Of a DNA stretch of 32,777 nucleotides, positions 17,368-27,638 are shown in pieces (position 1 is the first letter of the stretch; the number at the start of each line of letters is the position of its first letter). A program made the position numbers and the translations under genes. The notes beneath the pieces were generated by a model. It ran no database searches, was not told where the DNA came from, and saw nothing but the letters and a program-made list of their open reading frames with translations. Origin of the DNA: Pseudomonadaceae bacterium (GTDB lineage Bacteria > Pseudomonadota > Gammaproteobacteria > Pseudomonadales > Pseudomonadaceae). The stretch is from positions 1-32,777 of the forward strand of contig JAUVZY010000027.1 in assembly GCA_030602315.1 (NCBI GenBank), in the 5' to 3' direction.

Positions 17368-17841
17368 CTAGCGCTCCAGGCCGAGCCGCCGGTGCCAGTC
17401 GGCCAGTGATTCCTCGGGGTACTCGTCAAACTGCCAGTCGCGTGGGTGCACGGTCAGTTCGACCCAGCCGGCCCGCGAGCCGAGCATGATGTGGCTGTAC
17501 TCGGGTGGGACCGGCAGCGCGCTGTCGATCGCCGAGGCATGCGGATGCACCAGCTCCGGCCAGCGCGGATCCCACAGCCACAAGGCACTGCCGCACTGTC
17601 GGCAAAAATGTCGGCGCGCGGCGCTTTGCGTGCCATCGGCCATGTGCGCCTGATACACGCTGACATGCTCGCTGCCCTCCACCGCCAGGGTCGCATTATC
17701 GGCACCGAGGTTGACCGCGAACCCGCCACCGCCGGCGGTCTTGCGGCAGATCGAGCAGTAACAGCGCATGAACGGATAGGGCTGGTGCGACTGAACGGTG
17801 AAGCGGACAGCCTGGCAATGACACGAACCGCGAAGCTGCAT
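17368..17841 (-). CDS. GFA/CENP-V family zinc protein
   Basis: A 157-residue protein of the family named after glutathione-dependent formaldehyde-activating enzyme. The zinc ligands are visible: C7 and C9 (SCHC), C27, C29 and C32 (CYCSIC) and C80, C83 (CRQCG). Many members are of unknown function, so a formaldehyde role should not be assumed. It lies between dsbC and hom on the same strand, behind the dsbC terminator, and looks like a gene added between two otherwise neighbouring genes of Pseudomonas. Confidence 0.88.
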   Translation of the reverse strand: MQLRGSCHCQAVRFTVQSHQPYPFMRCYCSICRKTAGGGGFAVNLGADNATLAVEGSEHVSVYQAHMADGTQSAARRHFCRQCGSALWLWDPRWPELVHPHASAIDSALPVPPEYSHIMLGSRAGWVELTVHPRDWQFDEYPEESLADWHRRLGLER

Positions 17842-17858
17842 GGCGCATCTCCCAAACG

Positions 17859-17885
17859 AAAAACGGGCCGGAGTGGCCCGTTTTT
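17859..17885 (-). terminator. Intrinsic terminator of dsbC
   Basis: CGGGCC pairs with GGCCCG, extended by A/T pairs, around GGAGT. On the minus strand a T run follows. It ends dsbC 29 bp after its stop and separates it from the GFA-family gene; the symmetry would also allow it to work on the plus strand. Confidence 0.88.
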
Positions 17886-17913
17886 CACTTCGACTGCGCC
17901 GCCCGCTGGCGGT

Positions 17914-18663
17914 TTAGCGCGTCGCGGCCGCCGCCTTGCCGGCGGCCGCCAGCGCCGCCTGGGCGAGCTGGGGTGCGGGCTGGTAACCGGGGATCATCTG
18001 GCCGTTCTCCAGCACGATGGCAGGCGTGCCCTGCACGCCGATCTGCTGACCCAGTGCATATTGCTGGTCGATCGGGTTGTCGCAGCTGGCCGCCGGCAGC
18101 GCCTGACGGGTCTTGGCCTTGTCCATCGCGGCACGGCGATCGTCGGCGCACCACACGCTTTCCAGCGTGCGATAGCCATGCGAGCCGGCCCCCTGGCGCG
18201 GGAACGCCAGGTAGCGCACTTCCACGCCGCGCCGGTTCAGCTCCGGCACTTCGCTGTGCAGCTTCTGGCAGTAGCCGCAATCGGAATCGGTGAAGACGGT
18301 GATGTGTGTCTTCTTGTCCTTGGCCGGGAAAATCACCATCTCTGCAGTCGGAACCGTTGCCAGGCGCTTGGCGATGGCGCGGCTTTCCGCCTGCTCGGTC
18401 AGGTTGACCGCCTGGTCACCCTTGAGCTGGAACAGGTACCCCTGGATCAGGAATTTTCCGTCGCCGCTGGCATACAGCTGACGGCCGCCGGACAGCTCGA
18501 CCTGGTACAGCCCGGGCATGGCGCTTTCGGAAATCGCCTCGATCGGCAAGCCTGGCTGCAGTTTAAGCAGGGCTTCGCGGATGGCCTGCGGCGGCTCGGC
18601 TGCGACCGCCAGGACGCTGGCCAGCCCCAGGGCTGCGCCTGCTACAACGGAAATCACACGCAT
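17914..18663 (-). CDS. dsbC: Periplasmic thiol:disulfide interchange protein DsbC
   Basis: A 249-residue disulfide isomerase that reshuffles wrong disulfides in exported proteins and is kept reduced by DsbD. It has a signal peptide (MRVISVVAGAALGLASVLAV, cut near AAAE at 20-23), an N-terminal dimerisation domain and a thioredoxin-fold domain with active site C129-G-Y-C132 and a second cysteine pair (WCADD, ASCDN). The cis-proline is in GTPAIV. AGGAG upstream fixes ATG 18663 rather than the ATG at 18711. Confidence 0.95.
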   Translation of the reverse strand: MRVISVVAGAALGLASVLAVAAEPPQAIREALLKLQPGLPIEAISESAMPGLYQVELSGGRQLYASGDGKFLIQGYLFQLKGDQAVNLTEQAESRAIAKRLATVPTAEMVIFPAKDKKTHITVFTDSDCGYCQKLHSEVPELNRRGVEVRYLAFPRQGAGSHGYRTLESVWCADDRRAAMDKAKTRQALPAASCDNPIDQQYALGQQIGVQGTPAIVLENGQMIPGYQPAPQLAQAALAAAGKAAAATR

Positions 18664-18780
18664 GGGAACTCCTGGATAACCCAGTACTGACAGAGTTCCG
18701 CACGTTACCACAGAAGCCGGCGAACGGTCGGACCGACCACCCGCCGGAACCGGCCATCGGTCATGATTGCGTGCTGGCGC

Positions 18781-19677
18781 TCATCCGCGCGGATGATGGC
18801 GGGCGTGCAGCTCCTGCAACCGCGCGCGGGCGATGTGGGTATAGATCTGCGTGGTCGAGAGATCGCTGTGCCCCAGAAGCATCTGCACGGTGCGCAGGTC
18901 CGCGCCATGGTTGAGCAGATGCGTGGCAAACGCGTGGCGCAGGGTATGCGGCGATAGCGGCTTGCTGATCCCCGCGACCCTGGCGTGCAGCTTGATACGG
19001 TGCCAGAAGGTCTGGCGGGTCATCTGCTCGCCGCGCTGGCTGGGAAACACGACCCCACTCGCGGCGCCGCCGAGCAAGGCCGGCCGCCCGTCGCGCAGGT
19101 AGCGCTCAAGCCATTCGATCGCCTCTTCGCCCAGTGGCACCAGGCGCTCCTTGCTGCCCTTGCCCAGGATACGCACGATGCCCTGGCGCAGATTGAGCTG
19201 GTCCACCTGCAGGCCGACCAGTTCGCTCACCCGCAGGCCGGTCGCATAAAGCACCTCGAGCATGGTGCGGTCACGCAGCCCCAGCAGCGTTTCGCCATCC
19301 GGCGCCTCGAGCAGGCGCTCGACATCCGCTTCGGACAGCGATTTTGGCAACGGGCGCCCGAGTGCGGGCAACTCTATGTTGAGCGTCGGATCGTCGACGA
19401 TCCGGCCGTCGCGAAGCAGATAGCGGAAATAGCCGCGCAGCGCAGAAAGAAAACGCGCAGTTGAACGGGCCTTGTAACCGTTGGCCAGCCGCCAGGCCAG
19501 GTAGTCCTGTATGGCGGCCGCCCCCGCCGCGACAAGGCGCAACCCACGCTCGGCCAGCCACTGATCGAACAACGCCAGATCCGAAGCATAGGAGTGGCGG
19601 GTGTTGGCCGACAGCCCACGCTCCAGCCAGAGGGCGTCGAGAAACTGATCGATCGAAGCGTCAGGAAGGTGAGTCAT
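18781..19677 (-). CDS. xerD: Site-specific tyrosine recombinase XerD
   Basis: A 298-residue recombinase that, with XerC, resolves chromosome dimers at dif. The N-terminal core-binding domain (about 5-90) is followed by the catalytic domain with R149, K173, H244, R247, H270 and the nucleophile Y279. Length and the end motif match XerD of Pseudomonas, and it lies beside dsbC as in that genus, which argues against an integrase of a mobile element. Start ATG 19677 is chosen because the conserved protein begins there; the frame to 19746 adds an unconserved tail. Confidence 0.94.
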   Translation of the reverse strand: MTHLPDASIDQFLDALWLERGLSANTRHSYASDLALFDQWLAERGLRLVAAGAAAIQDYLAWRLANGYKARSTARFLSALRGYFRYLLRDGRIVDDPTLNIELPALGRPLPKSLSEADVERLLEAPDGETLLGLRDRTMLEVLYATGLRVSELVGLQVDQLNLRQGIVRILGKGSKERLVPLGEEAIEWLERYLRDGRPALLGGAASGVVFPSQRGEQMTRQTFWHRIKLHARVAGISKPLSPHTLRHAFATHLLNHGADLRTVQMLLGHSDLSTTQIYTHIARARLQELHARHHPRG

Positions 19678-19785
19678 TGGCCGATGCAGCCTAGGGGAAA
19701 CGGCAGAGGATCTCGGAAGGTGCGTCTCGCGCACATGCCAGCACACTCAGCTGACGCGAGGCGTCAAATGCGTCAACCATAAAGC

Positions 19786-19812
19786 AAAAAAGCAGCCCGA
19801 AGGCTGCTTTTT
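19786..19812 (-). terminator. Intrinsic terminator of the rpsP-rimM-trmD-rplS operon
   Basis: AGCAGCC pairs with GGCTGCT around a CGAA loop with a run of T residues after it on the minus strand, 17 bp after the rplS stop. Confidence 0.9.
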
Positions 19813-19829
19813 CTGCGAGGAATGTCCGA

Positions 19830-20180
19830 TTAGGAAAGCTTTTCCTTGATACGGGCAGCCTTGCCGGACAGTGCGCGGAGGTAGTACAGCTTGGCCTTGC
19901 GCACGTCACCGCGACGCTTGACGCTGACGCTGTCGATCAGCGGGCTGTAGGTCTGGAAGGTACGCTCGACGCCAACGCCGTTGGAGATCTTGCGCACGGT
20001 GAAAGCGCTGTTCAGGCCGCGGTTACGCTTGCCGATCACCACGCCTTCGAAGGCCTGCAGGCGGGAACGATCGCCTTCCTTCACCTTCACCTGGACAATC
20101 ACGGTGTCGCCAGGGGCGAACGCCGGGATTTCCTTGTTCATCTGCTCGGCTTCGAGCTGCTGAATGATCTTGTTGGTCAT
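19830..20180 (-). CDS. rplS: 50S ribosomal protein L19
   Basis: A 116-residue ribosomal protein at the 30S-50S interface. The conserved [16 protein letters not shown] and [16 protein letters not shown] blocks and the end [19 protein letters not shown] are present, at the normal length. ATG 20180 begins the usual [10 protein letters not shown]. Last gene of the four-gene operon, 24 bp after trmD and followed by a terminator. Confidence 0.98.
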   Translation of the reverse strand: MTNKIIQQLEAEQMNKEIPAFAPGDTVIVQVKVKEGDRSRLQAFEGVVIGKRNRGLNSAFTVRKISNGVGVERTFQTYSPLIDSVSVKRRGDVRKAKLYYLRALSGKAARIKEKLS

Positions 20181-20204
20181 GTTGTTGCTCCTCAAGACAA
20201 GCCT

Positions 20205-20969
20205 TCAGGGCTCGCCATCGATACGTTGTCTATCGTCCCGCTGGCGGATGTATTCCTCCAGCAGCTTCTTTTCTTCTCCAGAAAGCGAGCGGCGATCCAG
20301 AAGATCAGCGCGGCGCTCCCAGGTCCTTCCGAGGGACTGCTGCAAACGCCAGCGCCGGATGTGTTCATGGTTGCCGCTGAGCAGCACGTCCGGAACACGC
20401 TTGTCCGCATACACCTCGGGTCGGGTGTAATGCGGGCAGTCGAGGAGGCCATCGCTGAACGAGTCCTCTTCGGCCGAATCCACATGACCCAGTGCTCCGG
20501 GGAGCAGACGGGTCACCGCATCGATCAGCACCATCGCCGGCAGCTCACCGCCGGACAATACGTAATCGCCGATCGACCATTCTTCGTCGACATGCGCCTC
20601 GATGAAGCGCTCGTCGATTCCTTCATACCGCCCTGCGATGAGGATCAGCGCCTCTTCCTTCGCCAGTTCGCGCACACCCTGCTGGGTCAGTGGGCGCCCT
20701 TGCGGCGAGAGGTAGATGACCTTCGCGCGCTCGCCGGCGGCCTGCCTGGCATCAGCCAGCGCGCCTTCCAGCGGCTTGATCTTCATCACCATTCCGGGGC
20801 CGCCGCCGAAAGGGCGGTCATCCACGGTCTGATGGCGATCTTCGGTGTAACTGCGAGGGTTCCAGCAGGACAGCTGCAACAGCCCCTGCCTGACCGCCCG
20901 ACTGGTGATGCCGTGCTCGGTGATCGCCGAGAACATCCCCGGAAACAGCGTGATGACTTCGACGCGCAT
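20205..20969 (-). CDS. trmD: tRNA (guanine-N1)-methyltransferase
   Basis: A 254-residue SPOUT enzyme that makes m1G37 next to the anticodon of tRNAs reading CNN codons, preventing frameshifts. Visible are ITLFPGMF at the start, [20 protein letters not shown] and [11 protein letters not shown], which form the knotted AdoMet site. ATG 20969 lies 8 bp after the rimM stop; the frame before it is inside rimM. Third gene of the rpsP operon. Confidence 0.97.
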   Translation of the reverse strand: MRVEVITLFPGMFSAITEHGITSRAVRQGLLQLSCWNPRSYTEDRHQTVDDRPFGGGPGMVMKIKPLEGALADARQAAGERAKVIYLSPQGRPLTQQGVRELAKEEALILIAGRYEGIDERFIEAHVDEEWSIGDYVLSGGELPAMVLIDAVTRLLPGALGHVDSAEEDSFSDGLLDCPHYTRPEVYADKRVPDVLLSGNHEHIRRWRLQQSLGRTWERRADLLDRRSLSGEEKKLLEEYIRQRDDRQRIDGEP

Positions 20970-20977
20970 GGTGCAGA

Positions 20978-21514
20978 TCAGAACTCGGCGTCCCAATCGA
21001 CTCGCATCTCGCCGGCATCCAGATCGATGTGCTGCACGCACTGATCGATATACGGCAGCAGCCGCTCGCGATCATCCAGACTGCCATCGCATGGGCGAAC
21101 GACCATAACGTCGTTGGCACCGGTCTCGAGCAAATGGTCGATTCGCCCCAATACCTGACCAGCCTGATCGATGACTTTCAGCCCGACGAGCTGATGCCAG
21201 TAGTACTCGTCCTTGCCCAGCGCAGGCAGCTCATCACGCGGCACGCAGATTTCGAAGTCCGCGTAGGTGCGCGCCACTTCGCGATCATCGAGCCCGCGCA
21301 ACTTGGCGACAAGCACATTGCCCTGCACGCGACCGCTGACCATCTGGACCTGCCGGACCTCGTCACCTCGCTTGAGCGTCCAGTGACGGTAGTCGAGCAG
21401 GTTGCCGATCGGGTCGGTGAAGGAATAGATCTTCACCTCACCGCGAACGCCATGCACCGATACGATCTTGCCAAGAACCAGAAGGTTGTCGGCCGGGGCT
21501 GGCGTCGTGGTCAT
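20978..21514 (-). CDS. rimM: Ribosome maturation factor RimM
   Basis: A 178-residue factor that binds S19 and helps the head of the 30S subunit to form. The N-terminal [20 protein letters not shown] domain and the C-terminal PRC-barrel (from about residue 103, [14 protein letters not shown], with [12 protein letters not shown]) are both present. It lies 5 bp after rpsP and 8 bp before trmD, the standard order of this operon. Confidence 0.97.
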   Translation of the reverse strand: MTTTPAPADNLLVLGKIVSVHGVRGEVKIYSFTDPIGNLLDYRHWTLKRGDEVRQVQMVSGRVQGNVLVAKLRGLDDREVARTYADFEICVPRDELPALGKDEYYWHQLVGLKVIDQAGQVLGRIDHLLETGANDVMVVRPCDGSLDDRERLLPYIDQCVQHIDLDAGEMRVDWDAEF

Positions 21515-21519
21515 CAGGC

Positions 21520-21774
21520 TCAGGCAGCGGCGCTTTTGCCGGCTTCCTTGAGCAGCTGAGCAACGCGCTCGGACGGCTGGGCGCCCTGGCTCAGCCAGTA
21601 AGCGGCACGCTCCTGATTGACGGAGAGACGCAATTCACCACCAGCGGCAACCGGATTGAAGAAGCCGATGCGCTCAACGAAACGACCATCGCGCGCGTTG
21701 CGGCTGTTGGTCACGGTCAGGTGGTAGAACGGGCGCTTCTTGGAGCCGCCACGAGCGAGACGAATAGTTACCAT
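21520..21774 (-). CDS. rpsP: 30S ribosomal protein S16
   Basis: An 84-residue ribosomal protein needed for 30S assembly. The start [19 protein letters not shown] and the [10 protein letters not shown] block are diagnostic. ATG 21774 is fixed by this start. First gene of rpsP-rimM-trmD-rplS; a candidate promoter lies about 70-95 bp upstream with its -35 inside a 16-bp perfect palindrome. Confidence 0.98.
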   Translation of the reverse strand: MVTIRLARGGSKKRPFYHLTVTNSRNARDGRFVERIGFFNPVAAGGELRLSVNQERAAYWLSQGAQPSERVAQLLKEAGKSAAA

Positions 21775-21840
21775 GTGAACATCGTTCCTGTAGTCGGTGC
21801 TGCAAAACGGAATTCGGGCCCGGAGGCCGAAAGGCCGCAT

Positions 21841-21873
21841 ATTCTAAGGATTATCGAGCCGTTTGCAAACGGC
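21841..21873 (-). promoter_or_regulatory. Candidate rpsP operon promoter with overlapping palindrome
   Basis: On the minus strand TTGCAA (21868-21863), a 16-bp spacer and TAGAAT (21846-21841) resemble a sigma-70 promoter. The -35 box is the centre of the perfect 16-bp palindrome GCCGTTTGCAAACGGC (21858-21873), a possible operator or cruciform. Confidence 0.45.
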
Positions 21874-21959
21874 AATTTGAAACGAGCCGACGGAAGCGGC
21901 GCGAGCCGCGCAGCGGGCGACGATCCGCCCTGCTGGCACAGCCCAGGCCGCGTCCGGGC

Positions 21960-23336
<1,377 letters not shown>

Positions 23337-23368
23337 GAGCCATTCCACGCGGATGTGCCGAGGGCGCG

Positions 23369-23374
23369 ATTATA
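23369..23374 (-). promoter_or_regulatory. -10 box of ffh inside an inverted repeat
   Basis: A perfect TATAAT on the minus strand 33 bp before the ffh start. It is flanked by GGGCGC (23362-23367) and GCGCCC (23378-23383). No good -35 hexamer is seen at 17 bp. Confidence 0.5.
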
Positions 23375-23560
23375 GAAGCGCCCGACGAAGCTCCGGTACC
23401 CCGACCATCAGTGATTTATGTGAACGCCCAAGCGAGTCACCCCGCTCGAGCCCGCCCAACGACAGCGCAACGACTTGTGCGGCAGCATCCGCAACGATGC
23501 TTTTGCACCCCAAGGGTTTGTGCCACACTCAGACCCTTTCGTGCCTCCTCCAAAGGACCT

Positions 23561-24361
23561 ATGCAACCCCTGCTGCCCAGCCTAGCCGCGGCCCTCCTTT
23601 ATGCAGGCGCTGCCGGATATCACGGCCTGCGTCTTTCCCAACGCCTGGCGCCCAACAAGAGCCTGCTGCTGCTGGTCGGGCTGACGGCGCTGCTGGCGCA
23701 CGGCATCAGCCTGTTCTTGCAGCTGGCATCGCCTTCGGGTCTGGCGCTGCACTTTTTCAACGCCGCCAGCCTGGTCACCGCCAGCATCATCCTGCTGATT
23801 CTGCTGGCGCTGCGCCGCATGCCGGTGGAGAACCTGCTACTGCTGCTGTTTCCCCTGGGCACCCTGACGGTGCTGCTCGCGCAGTTCGCTCAGCCAGGAA
23901 CCATGCCGCCGATCGACGAGGCGCCGGGCATCCTGGCGCATATCCTGCTGTCGATCATGGCGTACGGGCTATTCACCATCGCCGTGTTTCAGGCCTTGCT
24001 ACTGCTGCTGCAGGACCATCACCTCAAGCACAAGCACCCGACCGGACTGATCCGCAACTTTCCGCCGCTGCAGACCATGGAGAGCCTGCTGTTCGGCTTC
24101 CTCTGGGCCGGCTGGCTGCTGCTATGCGCTTCGCTGCTCTCGGGCTGGCTGTTTCTGGATGATCTGTTCGCCCAGCACCTGGTACACAAGACCTTTCTCT
24201 CGATGCTCGCCTGGTTCGTCTTCGGTTTGCTGCTGTGGGGCCGCCACCGACTCGGCTGGCGCGGACACACGGCCATCCGCTGGACGCTGGCAGGCTTCTG
24301 CCTGCTGATGCTGGCCTACTTCGGCAGCAAGCTGGTACGCGAATTCATCCTGCACATCTGA
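23561..24361 (+). CDS. YpjD-like inner membrane protein (cytochrome c assembly domain)
   Basis: A 266-residue membrane protein with about eight hydrophobic segments, related to the CcsA/CcmC cytochrome c assembly family. As in E. coli, where ypjD and the CorB-like yfjD lie next to ffh, it is followed on the same strand by a CorB-type gene. Central HILLSIMAYGLF and the later HKTFLSMLAW segment carry the conserved histidines of the family. AAAGGA directly before ATG 23561 fixes the start; a frame from 23411 has no support. Its precise role is not established. Confidence 0.82.
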   Translation: MQPLLPSLAAALLYAGAAGYHGLRLSQRLAPNKSLLLLVGLTALLAHGISLFLQLASPSGLALHFFNAASLVTASIILLILLALRRMPVENLLLLLFPLGTLTVLLAQFAQPGTMPPIDEAPGILAHILLSIMAYGLFTIAVFQALLLLLQDHHLKHKHPTGLIRNFPPLQTMESLLFGFLWAGWLLLCASLLSGWLFLDDLFAQHLVHKTFLSMLAWFVFGLLLWGRHRLGWRGHTAIRWTLAGFCLLMLAYFGSKLVREFILHI

Positions 24362-24376
24362 CCGGACATACGGCCC

Positions 24377-25666
24377 GTGGAGCATCTTCACCCCGCCCTG
24401 CAGATCGGCCTGCTGATCTTCCTGCTGCTGTGCTCGGCGTTCTTTTCCAGCTCGGAAACCGGCCTGCTCAGCCTCAACCGCTACCGCCTGCGCCACCAGG
24501 CCGACGAAGGCCACCGCGGCGCACGGCGCGCCAATGACCTGCTGCAGCGCCCGGACCGCCTGCTAGGCACCATCCTGGTCGGCAACAACTTCGTGAACAT
24601 CCTGGCCAGCTCCATCGCCACAGTGCTGGCGGTGAAGCTGTGGGGCGAGGCCGGCATTGCCATCGCCACCATCGGCCTGACCCTGGCCTTGCTGATCTTC
24701 GGCGAGATCACGCCCAAGACCCTGGCCGCCATGCGCCCGGAGTTGGTCAGCTACCCCTTCAGCCTGGTACTGAAGTGGCTGCAGTTCGTCTTCTATCCGA
24801 TCGTGGTGGTGCTGGGCTGGATCAGCAACGGACTGCTGCGCGTGCTCGGCGTCGACCCGGCCAGCCGCGGCACCGATTCGCTGTCCACTGAGGAGCTGCG
24901 CAGCGTGGTGCGCGACTCCGGCGGCGCGCTGCCGCGCAATCGCCGCAATATGCTGCTGGGCATCCTCGACCTGGAAAAGGTCACTGTCGACGACATCATG
25001 ATCCCGCGCAACGAGGTCGCGGGCATCGATCTGGACGACGATCTGGACGCCATCCTCAACCAGCTACGCAGCACACCGCACACCCGCCTGCCGGTGTATC
25101 GACGCGACATCAACCAGATCGAAGGCATCGTGCACATGCGCCAGATCGCTCGCCTCCTGAGCGAGAACCAGCTGACCAAGGAAGGCCTGCTGAGCGCTTG
25201 TCTGGAGCCTTATTTCGTCCCCGAGAACACACCGCTTTCCACTCAGCTGGTGAATTTCCAGAAGCACAAGCGGCGTATCGGCATCGTGGTGGATGAATAC
25301 GGCGACGTAATCGGCATCGTCACGCTCGAAGACATTCTCGAGGAGATCGTCGGCGAGTTCAGCAATACCGACGCGCTGCGCAGCCCCGACATCCATCCGC
25401 AGGATGACGGCACGCTGATCATCGATGGCGCCGCCTACCTGCGAGAGATCAACCGCGCCCTGGAGTGGGATTTGCCCACCGACGGGCCGAAGACCCTCAA
25501 CGGCCTGGTCACCGAAGCCCTCGAGCAGATCCCTGACAGTGGGGTCTGCCTGCAGATCGGCGACTACCGGCTGGAGATCCTGCAGTCCGCGGAAAACCGG
25601 GTGAAGACCGTGCGGGCCTGGACCATCGGCCAGAGCAAGCCCGCCGAGGACGAAAGCGACGGCTGA
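24377..25666 (+). CDS. CorB/HlyC-CorC family membrane protein (CNNM, CBS pair)
   Basis: A 429-residue protein with an N-terminal DUF21/CNNM membrane domain (about 1-190, four hydrophobic stretches, SSSETGLLSLNRYRL motif), a tandem CBS pair (about 205-330, VDDIMIPRNEV and IVVDEYGDVIGIVTLEDILE) and a C-terminal CorC/HlyC domain. Relatives take part in magnesium or cobalt homeostasis. The start is GTG 24377, 15 bp after the YpjD-like stop; no better start lies upstream and the membrane domain begins at once. The ribosome binding site is weak, which suggests translational coupling. Confidence 0.88.
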   Translation: MEHLHPALQIGLLIFLLLCSAFFSSSETGLLSLNRYRLRHQADEGHRGARRANDLLQRPDRLLGTILVGNNFVNILASSIATVLAVKLWGEAGIAIATIGLTLALLIFGEITPKTLAAMRPELVSYPFSLVLKWLQFVFYPIVVVLGWISNGLLRVLGVDPASRGTDSLSTEELRSVVRDSGGALPRNRRNMLLGILDLEKVTVDDIMIPRNEVAGIDLDDDLDAILNQLRSTPHTRLPVYRRDINQIEGIVHMRQIARLLSENQLTKEGLLSACLEPYFVPENTPLSTQLVNFQKHKRRIGIVVDEYGDVIGIVTLEDILEEIVGEFSNTDALRSPDIHPQDDGTLIIDGAAYLREINRALEWDLPTDGPKTLNGLVTEALEQIPDSGVCLQIGDYRLEILQSAENRVKTVRAWTIGQSKPAEDESDG

Positions 25667-25675
25667 TGCCGTCGC
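25656..25675. other. Hairpin containing the corB-like stop codon
   Basis: GCGACGGC and GCCGTCGC form a perfect 8-bp stem whose 4-nt loop holds the TGA of the plus-strand gene. It lies between the convergent CorB-like and purT genes. On the minus strand TTTC follows, so it may end purT transcription, but the T run is short. Confidence 0.5.
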
Positions 25676-25683
25676 CTCTTCAC

Positions 25684-26865
25684 TCAAAGCTCGACCTGCA
25701 CCGCACCTGAGGCGCGCAGCGCTTTCGCCCGCGCCGCCTCGATCGACTCGTCGCGCGCCAGCGCCACACCCATGCGCCGCTGCCCGCTGACCTGCGGCTT
25801 GCCGAACAGACGCAGCGCGGTATCCGGCTCGGCCAGCGCCGCCGCCAGATTGCCAAAGCTGACATTGGCCGACTCACCCTCCACCAGCAGCACGGCCGAG
25901 GCGGACGGGCCGAACTGACGGATCTGCGGGATCGGCAGGCCGAGAATGGCCCGCGCATGCAGGGCGAATTCCGACAGATCCTGGGAAATCAGCGTCACCA
26001 GACCGGTGTCGTGTGGACGCGGCGACACCTCGCTGAACCACACCTGATCACCCTTGATGAACAGCTCGACCCCAAACAGCCCGCGCCCACCCAGGGACTC
26101 GGTCACCGCTCGGGCGATGCGCTCGGACTCGGCCTGCGCCCTGGCGCTCATCGCCTGCGGCTGCCAGGACTCCTGATAGTCGCCCTTGACCTGACGATGA
26201 CCGATCGGCGCACAGAAACTGGTGCCGCCAGCGTGACGCACGGTCAGCAGGGTGATCTCGTAATCGAAATCGATGAAGCCCTCGATGATCACCCGGCCCT
26301 TGCCGGCCCGCCCGCCCTCCTGAGCGTACTGCCAGGCCGGCTCGACGTCCTCCGGCCCCTTGAGCAGGCTCTGGCCCTTGCCCGACGAGCTCATGATCGG
26401 CTTCACCACACAGGGGAAGCCGAGCCGCTCGATGGCCTGACGGTAGTTATCGAAGCTGTCGGCAAAGTAATAGGGCGAGGTCGGCAGACCGAGTTCCTCG
26501 GCAGCCAGACGACGGATACCCTCGCGGTTCATGGTCAGCTGCGCCGCGCGCGCCGTGGGAATTACGGTGAACCCCTCGGCCTCCAGCTCGACCAGCGTTG
26601 CGGTGGCGATCGCCTCGATCTCCGGCACGATGTAGTGCGGCCGCTCCTGTTCGATGACCGCGCGCAGCGCCGCGCCATCGAGCATGTCGATCACATGGCT
26701 GCGGTGGGCGACCTGCATGGCCGGGGCGTTGGCGTAACGATCGACGGCAATCACCTCGACGCCCAGGCGCTGCAGCTCGATCACCACTTCCTTGCCCAGC
26801 TCGCCAGAGCCGCACAGCAGCACGCGCACGGCGCCGGCAGACAGCGGAGTGCCAATACGGGTCAT
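25684..26865 (-). CDS. purT: Formate-dependent phosphoribosylglycinamide formyltransferase
   Basis: A 393-residue ATP-grasp enzyme that formylates glycinamide ribonucleotide with formate and ATP in purine synthesis, an alternative to folate-dependent Pur[25 protein letters not shown] N-terminus (about residues 14-34), [14 protein letters not shown] as the ATP-binding loop and the [16 protein letters not shown] active-site segment are present, at the normal length. GAGGAAACT before ATG 26865 fixes the start over an ATG five codons upstream. Confidence 0.96.
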   Translation of the reverse strand: MTRIGTPLSAGAVRVLLCGSGELGKEVVIELQRLGVEVIAVDRYANAPAMQVAHRSHVIDMLDGAALRAVIEQERPHYIVPEIEAIATATLVELEAEGFTVIPTARAAQLTMNREGIRRLAAEELGLPTSPYYFADSFDNYRQAIERLGFPCVVKPIMSSSGKGQSLLKGPEDVEPAWQYAQEGGRAGKGRVIIEGFIDFDYEITLLTVRHAGGTSFCAPIGHRQVKGDYQESWQPQAMSARAQAESERIARAVTESLGGRGLFGVELFIKGDQVWFSEVSPRPHDTGLVTLISQDLSEFALHARAILGLPIPQIRQFGPSASAVLLVEGESANVSFGNLAAALAEPDTALRLFGKPQVSGQRRMGVALARDESIEAARAKALRASGAVQVEL

Positions 26866-26892
26866 AGTTTCCTCACACAAACGATTGAAATG

Positions 26893-26913
26893 AAAAGCCC
26901 CCGAAGCGGGGGC
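26893..26913 (-). terminator. Intrinsic terminator after the DUF1289 gene
   Basis: GCCCCC and GGGGGC form a strong stem around a short loop; on the minus strand TTTTC follows. It ends the Nudix/gamma-CA/DUF1289 run just before the purT ribosome binding site. Confidence 0.8.
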
Positions 26914-26920
26914 CGAACGT

Positions 26921-27115
26921 TCAGCTGAGCAGTTGCCCGCGCTCGCGGGCGCGCTGCTCGCATAGCCGCAAGACCTCGCGGCGCTCCTGGTCGGTCATCC
27001 GGCCCCAGCGGCTGATTTCTTCGCCGCTGCGCTGGCAGCCGATGCAGATGTCATCCTCGTCCAGCGCGCATATTGCCACGCATGGCGAGGCCACGGGACT
27101 GGCCGGCTGAGTCAC
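26921..27115 (-). CDS. DUF1289 domain-containing protein
   Basis: A 64-residue protein with four conserved cysteines (C12, C16, C24, C27; SPCVAIC and DICIGCQRS) followed by EEISRWGRM, the pattern of DUF1289, a family of probable metal-binding proteins without an assigned function. The start is GTG 27115, which overlaps the TGA of the gamma-carbonic anhydrase gene (GTGA), indicating coupled translation. A longer frame upstream is a shadow of that gene. Confidence 0.85.
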   Translation of the reverse strand: MTQPASPVASPCVAICALDEDDICIGCQRSGEEISRWGRMTDQERREVLRLCEQRARERGQLLS

Positions 27116-27636
27116 GCGTCCTGCTCCTGCAGCTCGCGGGCATAGCGCCGCGCATTCTCGACATAGTGCGCCGCACTGGCCTCGAGCTTGCGCTTTTGCT
27201 CTTCGGTGAGCTCGCGCACCACCTTGCCCGGCGAGCCCATCACCAGCGAGCCGTCGGGAATTTCCTTGCCCTCGGGAATCAGCGCATTGGCACCGATCAG
27301 GCAATGCTTGCCGATCTTGGCCCCGTTGAGGATGACCGCGTTGATGCCGATGAGGCTGTAGTCGCCCACCGTGCAACCATGCAGCATGGCGTTATGGCCC
27401 ACGGTGACGCCGGTGCCCAGGGTCAGCGGGTAGCCCATGTCGGTGTGCAGCACGCTGCCGTCCTGCACGTTGCTGTTCTCGCCCACGGTGATCAGCTCGT
27501 TGTCGCCGCGCAGCACGGCGCCGAACCAGACGCTGGCGCCCGCTTCCAGGCGCACCTTGCCGATCAGGGCGGCATCCGGCGCACTCCAGCTGTCCGGGTG
27601 GGTTTCTACACGGGCATCGCCCAGGCGGTATTTCAC
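27112..27636 (-). CDS. Gamma-class carbonic anhydrase family protein
   Basis: A 174-residue left-handed beta-helix protein built of hexapeptide repeats (about residues 20-130, for example [15 protein letters not shown] and [15 protein letters not shown]). The three zinc-type histidines of the family are in VLHTD and GHNAMLHG. Relatives include YrdA and PaaY, many without proven carbonic anhydrase activity. It lies 2 bp after the Nudix gene and overlaps the DUF1289 gene, the gene order found in Pseudomonas. Confidence 0.93.
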   Translation of the reverse strand: MKYRLGDARVETHPDSWSAPDAALIGKVRLEAGASVWFGAVLRGDNELITVGENSNVQDGSVLHTDMGYPLTLGTGVTVGHNAMLHGCTVGDYSLIGINAVILNGAKIGKHCLIGANALIPEGKEIPDGSLVMGSPGKVVRELTEEQKRKLEASAAHYVENARRYARELQEQDA

Positions 27637-27638
27637 GT

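Noticed and set aside
18781..19677. Tyrosine recombinase as a sign of a prophage or integron
   Set aside because: Sequence and location beside dsbC match housekeeping XerD; there are no phage genes, att repeats or gene cassettes around it.
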